A stretch of 19,060 nucleotides of DNA from an uncultured Eubacteriales bacterium. Its GTDB lineage: Bacteria; Bacillota_A; Clostridia; Oscillospirales; Acutalibacteraceae. The notes below the pieces were generated by a model, which worked only from the letters and a program-made list of their open reading frames with translations, had not been told where the DNA came from and did no database searches. This document shows, piece after piece, positions 1 to 9,223 of this stretch; the first letter of the stretch is position 1; every line of letters starts with the position of its first letter. The DNA lies in contig CAKSGI010000018.1 in NCBI GenBank assembly GCA_934454005.1, forward strand, positions 1 to 19,060, given 5' to 3'. Position numbers and translations under genes: made by a program.

Positions 1-1465
1 CATCAGCATATTTGCTTTTTATAGCTAAAACTTCCGTTTTTATTATATTCATCAATTTATTTGAATCTGATAAAATTTCTTTAAAATATGCTATTTTTTC
101 AAATAGAGACTTTAATTCTTCCTCTATTTTACTTCTTTCTAAACCCGTTAACCTTCCAAGAGGCATCTGGACTATAGCTTGAGTTTGGGCGTCATCAAGA
201 CCAAAGCGTTCTGATAATCTTTCTTTTCCTTCTGGAATAGATTTTGAAGACCTTAATATAGATATTACCTCATCTATATTATCTAGAGCTATTTTTAAGC
301 CTTCTAATATATGTGCTCTTTCCTCAGCTTTTTTTAAATCATATATTGTTCTCCTTGTAACTACATCTACTTGGAAATCTATATAATGCTGAAGCATTTG
401 TTTTAATGTGAGTATCTTAGGTTCACCGTTAACAATAGCCAATAATATTGCTCCAAAAGTAGTTTGCATTTGGGTATATGAATAAAGCTGATTCAAAACA
501 ACTTGTGGAGAAGCATCTCTTTTTAAATCTATTTCTATATGCATTCCCATTCTATCAGAGTGATCATCTATATTAGAAATACCTTCTATTCTTTTATCTT
601 TTACCATATCTGCAATATTTTCAATTAGTTTTGCTTTATTTACTTGATATGGAAGTTCTGTAACAATTATTTTAAACCTACCATTTTTAGCCTCTACAAT
701 TTCTGCACAAGCTCTTACTATTATTCTACCTCTCCCTGTAGAATAAGCTGCTCTTATCCCTGATCTTCCCATAATTTTAGCTCCAGTTGGGAAATCAGGT
801 CCTTTTATATACTGCATAAGTTCATCAAGCTCTGCATCTGGATTGTCTATTAAACAGCACATTCCATCTATAACTTCAGATAAGTTATGCGGAGGAATAT
901 TTGTAGCCATTCCAACAGCTATACCTGTGGACCCATTTACTAAAAGATTAGGAAATCTAGAAGGTAATACTTGAGGCTCTTTTAATCTATCATCATAGTT
1001 TGGAGCAAAATCGACTGTATCTTTATCTATATCTGTTAGCATTTCTACAGACATTTTACTCATTCTTGACTCAGTATAACGATATGCAGCCGGTGGATCT
1101 CCATCAACAGATCCAAAATTTCCATGACCATCAACTAGCATATATCTCATAGAAAAGTCCTGAGCCAATCTAACCAATGCATCATAAACAGAACTATCGC
1201 CGTGTGGATGATATCTTCCTAAAACAGATCCTACTGTATCTGCACATTTTCTATATGCTTTATCTGGACCTAAATTATTTTCGTGTAATGTATATAATAT
1301 ACGTCTATGTACAGGTTTTAAGCCATCTCTAACATCCGGCAATGCACGTGATACTATAACGGACATTGAATAATCTAGAAAAGATTTTTGCATTTCTCTT
1401 TCTATATCAACGTCTATAACCTTCGATTCAAATTTTTCAATTTCTTTATTATCCCCGGTATCCAA
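1..1465 (-). CDS. gyrA: DNA gyrase subunit A, N-terminal 488 codons (3' end beyond left edge)
   Basis: GyrA is the breakage-reunion subunit of gyrase, which introduces negative supercoils as an A2B2 tetramer with GyrB. The minus-strand translation gives the quinolone-resistance region ([20 protein letters not shown]) and the catalytic tyrosine in [11 protein letters not shown], at residue 130 when counted from a TTG start at 1463-1465 (E. coli Tyr122). The TTG is chosen because an AGAAGG ribosome site lies 7 nt upstream and the N-terminus reads [20 protein letters not shown] before the family-typical [18 protein letters not shown]. Residues 91 (Ser) and 95 (Asp) match the wild-type, quinolone-sensitive state at E. 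coli positions 83 and 87. The winged-helix and tower domains are present; the pinwheel C-terminal domain is outside the window. It starts 32 nt after the upstream membrane-protein gene, so it is probably co-transcribed from the gyrB side. Confidence 0.97.
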   Translation of the reverse strand, partial: MDTGDNKEIEKFESKVIDVDIEREMQKSFLDYSMSVIVSRALPDVRDGLKPVHRRILYTLHENNLGPDKAYRKCADTVGSVLGRYHPHGDSSVYDALVRLAQDFSMRYMLVDGHGNFGSVDGDPPAAYRYTESRMSKMSVEMLTDIDKDTVDFAPNYDDRLKEPQVLPSRFPNLLVNGSTGIAVGMATNIPPHNLSEVIDGMCCLIDNPDAELDELMQYIKGPDFPTGAKIMGRSGIRAAYSTGRGRIIVRACAEIVEAKNGRFKIIVTELPYQVNKAKLIENIADMVKDKRIEGISNIDDHSDRMGMHIEIDLKRDASPQVVLNQLYSYTQMQTTFGAILLAIVNGEPKILTLKQMLQHYIDFQVDVVTRRTIYDLKKAEERAHILEGLKIALDNIDEVISILRSSKSIPEGKERLSERFGLDDAQTQAIVQMPLGRLTGLERSKIEEELKSLFEKIAYFKEILSDSNKLMNIIKTEVLAIKSKYAD

Positions 1466-1497
1466 TAAAACACCTTCTTTTTATTTGTCTTTATATT

Positions 1498-2178
1498 TTA
1501 TTCATCAATATTAGATGGCAAAGTACCTGCCATTAGCATAGCTTCTACATCCGGTAAAAAGTCTGGTTCTATTGCTCTTACCGGTATTATCAAAATTCCA
1601 CCTTTTGGAGGTATTATTATAAATAAATTTTCTTCATTAGCAAATACGCTTTTTCCATCTAGTTTTATTATTCTTTCTATATCATTATTTATTATAACAA
1701 TCTCATCTGGGTATATTTCTACCGAGTACTCACCTGATTTAGTAAGTTCTCTTGCATGATTTTTTATTATCATATTAGGTACAGTCCATATTATTACTAT
1801 TAACAACACTGATATTACAGAAAATATATACCCATTGATATCATTTTTGAAAATACCAGATAACAAAAATCCCACAAACACTATACTTAAAAATACAGTT
1901 TCCACAATTATTTTTTTATTGTTCTTTTTGTACTCAGAAAAATTTTTAAGGCATGTAAATATTTCATCTGATTTTAGCTCATAATTTAATTTTATACCTG
2001 TATATTTTTCTTCAAAAACCTCAGCATCATCATCTTCAACAAACTCAGATTCTGATCCATCCCATACAGAACTATCTTCATCAGATTCGTTACTTTGTCG
2101 AACATTATCCGATTCTAACTTTTCATCTTTTTCCGGCTCGGGTAAAGGTTCTGTAGTGCTACTTTCATAATTTTTCAT
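1498..2178 (-). CDS. Acidic two-helix membrane protein, possibly YcxB-like, between gyrB and gyrA
   Basis: No firm function. The roughly 226-residue product has three parts. Residues 1-58 are strongly acidic and Ser-rich, probably disordered (for example SNESDEDSSVWDGSESEFVED). Two hydrophobic helices follow at about 91-111 and 117-138, separated by a short KNDIN turn. A cytosolic-looking beta-rich tail ends in a segment (LFIIIPPKGGILIIPVRAIE) that resembles the C-terminal domain of YcxB-like proteins (Pfam YcxB family, from memory, not searched). Start: GTG at 2179-2181 and ATG at 2176-2178 are adjacent and in frame; I take the ATG because AGGAG lies 7 nt upstream of it. It begins 51 nt after the gyrB stop and ends 32 nt before gyrA, so it sits inside the gyrase transcription unit. 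Confidence 0.8.
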   Translation of the reverse strand: MKNYESSTTEPLPEPEKDEKLESDNVRQSNESDEDSSVWDGSESEFVEDDDAEVFEEKYTGIKLNYELKSDEIFTCLKNFSEYKKNNKKIIVETVFLSIVFVGFLLSGIFKNDINGYIFSVISVLLIVIIWTVPNMIIKNHARELTKSGEYSVEIYPDEIVIINNDIERIIKLDGKSVFANEENLFIIIPPKGGILIIPVRAIEPDFLPDVEAMLMAGTLPSNIDE

Positions 2179-2229
2179 CACATTACTCCTTTTAAATTAT
2201 TTGATTGTTAATTAAATAATAAACTATAT

Positions 2230-4577
<2,348 letters not shown>

Positions 4578-4603
4578 ATTTAATCCTCCTTTGCAAATTC
4601 AAG

Positions 4604-4618
4604 TATACAAGTTGTATA
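4604..4618. promoter_or_regulatory. Perfect 15-bp palindrome upstream of the zinc-ribbon gene
   Basis: TATACAA, a central G, then TTGTATA: arms of 7 bp with a one-base centre. It lies 26 nt upstream of the zinc-ribbon start and 14 nt after the remB stop. On the minus strand it contains TATACT-like and TATTAT-like hexamers that could be a -10 element, so a dimeric regulator bound here would overlap a promoter. The sequence is AT-rich, so chance is a real alternative. Confidence 0.35.
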
Positions 4619-4632
4619 ATAATCTACACATA

Positions 4633-4893
4633 TTACAATTCTAAATATTTTTTAGATCTTCTTAATAATGTTATAGCAGATATTTGGCTTATGTATATGG
4701 TTGTAATGTTATTATTTTCACAGACTATAAATGATTTTGGTAGATCATCTGATACATTGACAACTCTATTTTCTATTTGGGCATTCTTTAAATAGTCTTT
4801 TGTTATTTTACCAATAGTTGTTTTATCCAAATCAAAGATCGCAACTATGGTTTTGTCGTCAACAACAATATCGCGTCCTAGATGTAAATACAA
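4633..4893 (-). CDS. remB: RemB/YaaB-like DUF370 regulator
   Basis: The 86-residue product begins MYLHLGRDIVVDDKTIVAIFD, matching the start of B. subtilis RemB (YaaB, MYIHLG...), and it sits in the same slot directly after recF. RemA/RemB proteins of the DUF370 family act in biofilm-matrix gene control; RemA is a DNA-binding protein, and RemB's biochemical role is less clear. The start is TTG at 4891-4893, immediately after the recF TAA (4894-4896) with no gap, which suggests translational coupling. A GGGAG site lies 10 nt upstream inside recF. The C-terminus (RRSKKYLEL) is basic. The gene end is followed by the 55-nt gap before the zinc-ribbon gene. Assignment rests on the N-terminal similarity and gene order. 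Confidence 0.85.
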   Translation of the reverse strand: MYLHLGRDIVVDDKTIVAIFDLDKTTIGKITKDYLKNAQIENRVVNVSDDLPKSFIVCENNNITTIYISQISAITLLRRSKKYLEL

Positions 4894-5985
4894 TTAAGAT
4901 ATTCTCCCTTTTTCTATTTTGAACTTTTTACCATTTGTTAATCTTAAAACAGTTGAAGGTTCACAACATGTAATAAATACTTGAAAACCTTTTATTGAAT
5001 TTAATATGTAATCTTGCCTTCTATTATCTAATTCACTCATAACATCATCAAGAAGTACAATTGGCTTTTCGCCTATCGATGATGTTAATATCTCGGCCTC
5101 TGCAAGCTTTAAGGCTAAAACACATGATCTTTGTTGTCCCTGAGATGCATAATTTCTAGACGATTTTTCATTTATATCTATGTTTATATCATCTCTATGT
5201 GGACCTATTGTGGTAAAACCTAATTTTAAATCCAACTTTCGATTCTTTTCAAATTCTTCTAGCAGATATGATTCTATTATATCAGACTTTGTTGATGATA
5301 TAAAAGGCGTTTTATAATATATATCAAATTTTTCTTTACCATCAGAAATACCAGAGTATATTCTCTGAGACGATTTTTTTAACTTTCCTATGTATTTTAT
5401 CCTTTGAGATATTATTAAAGAACCATATTTTGAAAGTTTAGAATCCCATATATCTAGTGTATCTATAAGTTCTGGATGATATTTAATATCTTTGATTAGT
5501 GTATTTCTTTGTAAAAGTGTATGATTATATTTTAATAAAAGTGGAGCATAAGAAGGTTTTATTTGACATATAGCTGCATCTATAAATTTTCTTCTTAAAT
5601 TTGGACCGTCTTTTATAAGAGATAAATGAACTGGAGAAAACACTACAGAACAAAAACTTCCAATAAGTGATGATGCAGTATTTTTTTTAACATTGTTTAA
5701 AATTGCATATCTTTTATTATTTTCTATCTTTATTGTAGCCTTTTGATCTCTATCTTTTGAAAAAAAATCCATTTCTAATTCAGATTTGTTTGTATCAAAA
5801 TTTATTAACTCACGGTCTTTCGATCCTCTAAAGGATCTTCCTCCGGTAAAAAGCCATATTGACTCTAGGATATTAGTTTTTCCTTGAGCGTTATCTCCAT
5901 AAAGAATATTAACATTTTTATCAGGATATATTATACCATCTTTTAAATTACGATAATTATCAAATTTTAGCCGGTTTATTTTCAC
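4894..5985 (-). CDS. recF: DNA replication and repair protein RecF
   Basis: RecF is an SMC-like ABC ATPase that, with RecO and RecR, loads RecA at single-strand gaps and stalled forks. The 363-residue product shows Walker A GDNAQGKTN at residues 30-38, the signature motif YASQGQQRS, and Walker B PIVLLDDVMSELD, with the family's GPHRDDI just before the signature. The start is GTG at 5983-5985, giving MKINRLKFDNYRNL, the expected N-terminus; a GAGG lies about 9 nt upstream, inside yaaA. The start overlaps the end of yaaA by 26 nt in a different frame, and the stop abuts the remB start, so yaaA-recF-remB read as a tightly coupled block. Confidence 0.97.
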   Translation of the reverse strand: MKINRLKFDNYRNLKDGIIYPDKNVNILYGDNAQGKTNILESIWLFTGGRSFRGSKDRELINFDTNKSELEMDFFSKDRDQKATIKIENNKRYAILNNVKKNTASSLIGSFCSVVFSPVHLSLIKDGPNLRRKFIDAAICQIKPSYAPLLLKYNHTLLQRNTLIKDIKYHPELIDTLDIWDSKLSKYGSLIISQRIKYIGKLKKSSQRIYSGISDGKEKFDIYYKTPFISSTKSDIIESYLLEEFEKNRKLDLKLGFTTIGPHRDDINIDINEKSSRNYASQGQQRSCVLALKLAEAEILTSSIGEKPIVLLDDVMSELDNRRQDYILNSIKGFQVFITCCEPSTVLRLTNGKKFKIEKGRIS

Positions 5986-6199
5986 CTCGGCACACCTCGT
6001 AAATTATTCCATTAAATTCAACAATGTCACCATTGTATAATTTTTTCCCTCGCATTGTACATGTTTCTCCGTTAACCTTTACTAGACTATCTTTTACTAC
6101 TATTTTGGCCTGGCCTCCAGTTATAACTGCTCCTGAAAATTTTAGTAATGAGTCTAACTTTATAAACTCCGAATCTATATAAACTTTCTCTTTACACAT
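5960..6199 (-). CDS. yaaA: S4-domain RNA-binding protein YaaA
   Basis: The 79-residue product is an S4-like RNA-binding protein. The core runs from IKLDSLLKFSGAVITGGQAKIVV to VKVNGETCTMRGKKLYNGDIVEF, the S4 fold in which a short helix pair precedes the (G)GxAK and VxVNGE strands. This is the standard occupant between dnaN and recF in Firmicutes (B. subtilis yaaA), linked to ribosome-associated functions. ATG start at 6199 with GAGG 7 nt upstream. It lies 16 nt after dnaN and overlaps recF by 26 nt, so it is in the dnaN-recF operon. Confidence 0.92.
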   Translation of the reverse strand: MCKEKVYIDSEFIKLDSLLKFSGAVITGGQAKIVVKDSLVKVNGETCTMRGKKLYNGDIVEFNGIIYEVCRGENKPAKI

Positions 6200-6215
6200 A
6201 AAAGTACCTCTAAAT

Positions 6216-7319
6216 TTATTCTAATTTTAAACGTACAGGTAATACCAAGAATAAGAAACTTTCACCGTCTTTTGGAAGAATTTTTATAGGACTCAGTGAA
6301 CCGCTTAGTTCAACTGATACTTCATCTGATTCTGTATTCTTTAGTGCATCCAGCATATATCTATTATTAAATCCTATCTCTAGATCTGGACCTTCTATTG
6401 GAGCATCTATTTCATCGCTCGCTTTTCCCATGACCGTTGAACAGGAGAGTTTGATTTGATTATCTGATAATATGCATCTAATTGGAGATTTTATTCTGTC
6501 TGTTATTAATAGAGATAATCGATCTATGCTATCTATGAGGTTTCTTGTTTTTACTATTAATTTTGTATCACTATTAGATGGAATTGCTGAGTTATAATCT
6601 AGAAATTCTCCTTCTAAAAGCCTTGATATTACTCTATATGTGTCAAAAGTGAATATAATATGGCGTTTGCCTACTGAAATTGTTATGTCTTCATCAGAAT
6701 CAGGTATTAGTTTTAGAAGTTCATTTAATGTTTTTCCTGGTACTACAAAGTTTAATTCTTCTGTTGTTTTTATGTTTTCTGTTCTCATTGCTAACCTATA
6801 TCCATCTACTGATATTAATTTTATTTTGTCTTTTGAAATATCAAATAGTGTTCCCGTATGGATTGGTTTTGAGTCATTATCAGAAATTGCGAAAAGGGTT
6901 TGTCTTACCATGCCTTTTAGCAATTGACCAGATAAATTTAGATCTGATGTTTCTGACACTGTAGGCATTTCAGGAAATTCTTCTGCTGGTATTCCCACTA
7001 TTGAAAATTCGCTTTGTCCACTTGTTATGTTGGTTATGTTTTTTTCATCTGTTTTTATTGTTATTTCGTCTTCTGGTGATTTTCTTATTATCTCTGCAAA
7101 TAGTTTTGCATTTAGTATTATTTTTCCTGGTGTTATAGTTTTTACTGGTATTTTTGTTGTGATTCCTAGTTCTAAGTTGTATCCTATTAATTCTAGTTCT
7201 TGATCTGTTGCATTTATGAGTATACCTTCCAATGCTGGCATAGTTGACTTTGTTGATACCGATCTTTGAACATTTATTACTGAATCAACAAGTTTTTGAC
7301 GGTTGCATGTAAATTTCAT
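6216..7319 (-). CDS. dnaN: DNA polymerase III subunit beta (sliding clamp)
   Basis: The beta clamp forms a dimeric ring around DNA that tethers polymerase III and many repair enzymes. The 367-residue length and the N-terminus (MKFTCNRQKLVDSVINVQRSV) are typical, with three repeated clamp folds. The C-terminus LFLVLPVRL is the family's (L)PMRL-type ending that forms part of the peptide-binding pocket, here with Val for Met and three extra residues. ATG start at 7319 with AGAGGA 7 nt upstream. It is 294 bp downstream of dnaA; that gap contains the unwinding element, so dnaN may be transcribed both by read-through and from an AT-rich promoter inside the gap that I cannot define. Confidence 0.98.
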   Translation of the reverse strand: MKFTCNRQKLVDSVINVQRSVSTKSTMPALEGILINATDQELELIGYNLELGITTKIPVKTITPGKIILNAKLFAEIIRKSPEDEITIKTDEKNITNITSGQSEFSIVGIPAEEFPEMPTVSETSDLNLSGQLLKGMVRQTLFAISDNDSKPIHTGTLFDISKDKIKLISVDGYRLAMRTENIKTTEELNFVVPGKTLNELLKLIPDSDEDITISVGKRHIIFTFDTYRVISRLLEGEFLDYNSAIPSNSDTKLIVKTRNLIDSIDRLSLLITDRIKSPIRCILSDNQIKLSCSTVMGKASDEIDAPIEGPDLEIGFNNRYMLDALKNTESDEVSVELSGSLSPIKILPKDGESFLFLVLPVRLKLE

Positions 7320-7323
7320 AGAA

Positions 7324-7404
7324 TCATCCTCTTTTTTATAATTTAATGATTATATTATATATAAATTATAGTATTAGTAGTAGGGGCTGTTTAAAAGTTG
7401 AAAA
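7324..7404 (-). other. Candidate basal unwinding system: DnaA-trio, GC block, DnaA boxes, AT tract
   Basis: On the plus strand, 7369-7383 reads TAG TAT TAG TAG TAG. Read 3' to 5' these are GAT GAT GAT TAT GAT, matching the DnaA-trio pattern 3'-(G/A)A(T/A)-5' described for B. subtilis. Next to it is a GGGGC block (7383-7387) and, beyond that, two abutting box-like 9-mers (reverse complements TTTTAAACA at 7388-7396 and TTTTCAACT at 7396-7404). On the other side lies an almost purely A/T stretch (7331-7368) that would melt first, adjacent to dnaN. Box, GC block, trio, AT tract in this order and location is the known bacterial unwinding arrangement; function is inferred. Confidence 0.7.
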
Positions 7405-7439
7405 TGCGTTTGGTTTCGATAGGAAATAGTTTTAAACAG
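7387..7439. repeat. 10-bp inverted repeat CTGTTTAAAA / TTTTAAACAG
   Basis: Perfect arms at 7387-7396 and 7430-7439 enclose 33 nt. The left arm overlaps the box-like 9-mers next to the DnaA-trio. The spacing is too large for a simple terminator, and neither arm is followed by a T tract on either strand. Confidence 0.5.
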
Positions 7440-7450
7440 TTTTGGTTGTT

Positions 7451-7483
7451 GTTGGTTAATTGTTGTTAATATGTTGATAATAT
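7451..7483. repeat. Three 11-bp direct repeats, phased with the helix
   Basis: GTTGGTTAATT (7451-7461), GTTGTTAATAT (7462-7472) and GTTGATAATAT (7473-7483) are imperfect tandem units of 11 bp, about one helical turn. The third contains TGTTGATAA (7472-7480), the reverse complement of TTATCAACA, one base from the consensus DnaA box TTATCCACA. The array may position DnaA monomers on one DNA face. Confidence 0.5.
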
Positions 7484-7560
7484 TTTATGATGTTATGTTT
7501 CAACTTTTATGTTGAAATGTTATTGTTGAATGTTTAAAATAAGTTGAAAATAAAAAGGGA

Positions 7561-7594
7561 TAAAAAAATCGTTTTTAACAGTATTGTTAAAAAC
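7561..7594 (-). terminator. Hairpin plus T tract downstream of dnaA
   Basis: GTTTTTAACA (7571-7580) and TGTTAAAAAC (7585-7594) form a perfect 10-bp stem with a 4-nt loop. On the minus strand it is followed by GATTTTTTTA, giving a terminator-like shape 20 nt after the dnaA stop. The stem has only two G-C pairs, so termination would be weak, and the arms also resemble the TGTTaAAAA box-like motif of this region. It could therefore be an origin element instead. Confidence 0.45.
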
Positions 7595-7613
7595 TTTTAA
7601 CAAAATATATTTG

Positions 7614-8930
7614 TTATCTATCTCTTATATTTTTTATTATATCTTCTATTACACTCTTATTTTTTTTATTGTTTTCCATGCTTTTTTCTACTTGTTGTAT
7701 TGCATATACTACTGTTGAATGATCTCTTCCACCAAATTCTTCGCCTATATTACTCATAGACATTTGTGTTACATCTCTTACAACATACATTGCTATTTGC
7801 CTTGCATTTGATATAGTGGCTGATCTTTTAGTTGATCTTATATCATCTGAAGCTACACCAAATGTCCTTGATACTTCTTCTATAATTTTCTCTACAGTTA
7901 ATGGTTGCGGTTGATCATTATTTAGTATATCCGATATAGCAAATTGTGCTGTGGGAATCGAGATACTATCACCTCTTAACAGATGCATCGCTTTTATTTT
8001 TTTTACTGTTCCTTCTAGTTGCCTGATATTTGTTTTTAATCTTGTTGTTATGTATTCGCATACATCATCTGGTATTTCTATATTTAGTAGTTCTGCTTTT
8101 CTTTTTACTATGGCTATTCTTGTTTCAAAGTCTGGTGGCTGAATGTCTGCTATTAATCCCCATTCAAATCGTGTTCTTAGTCTATCTTCTAGTGTTTGTA
8201 TCTCTTTTGGAGGTCTATCTGATGTTAATACTATTTGCTTTTTTGATTCGTATAGTGAATTGAAGGTATGAAAAAATTCTTCTTGAGTTGAATCTTTTCC
8301 TGCTATAAATTGGATATCGTCAACTAGTAAAATATCTGGTTTTCTATATTTATCCCTGAATTCACTTGTTTTATTCTTTTTTATGGATTCGATTAGTTCG
8401 TTTGTAAAATCGTCACCTTTTATATAGAGAGTTTTCATCTCTGGTCGATTTTTTTTAATATCATTACATATTGCATAAAGTAAGTGAGTTTTTCCTAGCC
8501 CTGAATTTCCATATATGAATAATGGATTGTATGCTCCTGCTGGATTTGATGCTACTGCAAGTGATGCCGCATGAGCAAATTTATTTGAAGATCCTATTAT
8601 ATATGTATCGAATGTAAATTCGTATTCTGAGTCTAATGAGTTAGTATTATTTTGTTTTTTATTTTCTTCTTTGTTTTCATCTGGAACTGTGAAACAAATA
8701 TTTATTCCTGCGCCAAAAACTTCATTAAATGCATTATTTAGTAATTGCATATAACATCTTTTTAATGTTTGACGATGAAAATCATTTGGTACCATTAGTA
8801 TTGCGTTGCCTTCATCAAAGTCCAGTTTTACAGGTTTTATTTTACTTATCCATAGTTGATAAGCTACATTCGTTATTTGTGTTTTACAATATTCACATAT
8901 GAGATCCCAGGCCTCATTGAAAGATTCCAT
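7614..8930 (-). CDS. dnaA: Chromosomal replication initiator protein DnaA
   Basis: DnaA binds oriC, oligomerises with ATP and melts the origin. Domain I covers about residues 1-82 (SFNEAWDLICEYCKTQITNVAYQLW), domain II is short, which explains the compact 438-residue length. The AAA+ domain shows GNSGLGKTHLLYAI (Walker A), DILLVDDIQFIAGK (Walker B) and the sensor II region TNIRQLEG. Domain IV ends in GGRDHSTVVYAIQQVE (residues 400-415). Arg369 aligns with the minor-groove Arg399 of E. coli, but Ser393 and Ser405 replace the E. coli base-contacting Pro423 and Thr435. ATG at 8928-8930 has GGAGG 9 nt upstream. A clear sigma-A type promoter lies about 75-105 nt upstream of the start. The window has box-like sites on both sides, consistent with autoregulation. 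Confidence 0.98.
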   Translation of the reverse strand: MESFNEAWDLICEYCKTQITNVAYQLWISKIKPVKLDFDEGNAILMVPNDFHRQTLKRCYMQLLNNAFNEVFGAGINICFTVPDENKEENKKQNNTNSLDSEYEFTFDTYIIGSSNKFAHAASLAVASNPAGAYNPLFIYGNSGLGKTHLLYAICNDIKKNRPEMKTLYIKGDDFTNELIESIKKNKTSEFRDKYRKPDILLVDDIQFIAGKDSTQEEFFHTFNSLYESKKQIVLTSDRPPKEIQTLEDRLRTRFEWGLIADIQPPDFETRIAIVKRKAELLNIEIPDDVCEYITTRLKTNIRQLEGTVKKIKAMHLLRGDSISIPTAQFAISDILNNDQPQPLTVEKIIEEVSRTFGVASDDIRSTKRSATISNARQIAMYVVRDVTQMSMSNIGEEFGGRDHSTVVYAIQQVEKSMENNKKNKSVIEDIIKNIRDR

Positions 8931-9006
8931 ATATTTTTACCTCCAGAGATTTTAAATAATTATATTCCAAAATCGTGTTTTTACAAAATTCGATAAATAC
9001 CTTATA

Positions 9007-9035
9007 ATTCTATCATATTAGAAAACTATTTTCAA
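9007..9035 (-). promoter_or_regulatory. dnaA promoter
   Basis: On the minus strand, TTGAAA (9030-9035) and TAGAAT (9007-9012) are separated by exactly 17 nt, each one or two mismatches from the vegetative consensus. Predicted transcription start is near 9000, giving a 5' leader of about 70 nt before the dnaA start. The two box-like 9-mers at 9048-9067 lie just upstream of the -35, a suitable place for DnaA autoregulation. Confidence 0.7.
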
Positions 9036-9047
9036 TTGAAAATTAAC

Positions 9048-9067
9048 ATTTCAACAGGTTTTCAACG
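9048..9067 (+). promoter_or_regulatory. Pair of DnaA-box-like 9-mers upstream of dnaA promoter
   Basis: ATTTCAACA (9048-9056) and TTTTCAACG (9059-9067) are spaced 11 bp apart, start to start, and share the TTTCAAC core with several 9-mers in the dnaA-dnaN gap (7404, 7518, 7550). The core differs from TTATCCACA, so these are candidates for a lineage-specific box. Confidence 0.45.
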
Positions 9068-9193
9068 TACATTTAGAATATTTCTCTATATATACAGTAA
9101 AAAAACATATTTTTTTGCTCTATATACGACAAATTTTATAAAAATAATTTTATAAGTTTGTTTTAAAATATTAAAGTCTTTGCAAATTTGATA

Positions 9194-9223
9194 TTGACAT
9201 ATGTGTTGTGTTTAATATATAAT
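9194..9223 (+). promoter_or_regulatory. rpmH-rnpA promoter
   Basis: A perfect TTGACA (9194-9199) and perfect TATAAT (9218-9223) are 18 nt apart. Predicted transcription start is near 9230, leaving an unusually long leader of about 220 nt before rpmH. This is the best consensus promoter in the window, as expected for a ribosomal protein gene. Confidence 0.8.

Larger units (their letters stand above)
7320..7613. other. dnaA-dnaN intergenic region with origin elements (incC-like oriC half)
   Basis: This 294-bp gap is very AT-rich and structured. From dnaA towards dnaN on the minus strand it holds a hairpin with a T tract (7561-7594), DnaA-box-like 9-mers of the form TTTTCAACT, ATTTCAACA and TTATCAACA (7542-7550, 7510-7518, 7472-7480), three 11-bp phased GTTG-type units (7451-7483), a 10-bp inverted repeat (7387-7396 and 7430-7439), then a GC-rich spacer, a trinucleotide run and an AT-only tract ending at the dnaN ribosome site. 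This layout parallels the incC half of the B. subtilis origin. The role is inferred from architecture and position. Confidence 0.75.

Noticed and set aside
1203..1211. TGTGGATGA in gyrA as a DnaA box
   Set aside because: It encodes the invariant HPHGD region of GyrA, so the match is explained by protein conservation.
1345..1350. CACGTG inside gyrA as a parS site
   Set aside because: Flanks do not continue the GTTTCACGTGAAAC palindrome; only the six-base core matches.
2196..2220. ATTATTT / AAATAAT inverted repeat between gyrB and the membrane gene
   Set aside because: A/T-only arms in an A/T-rich gap, without a T tract; not better than chance.
8846..8854. TTATCCATA in dnaA as a DnaA box
   Set aside because: One mismatch at a conserved position and isolated inside coding sequence; no cluster around it.
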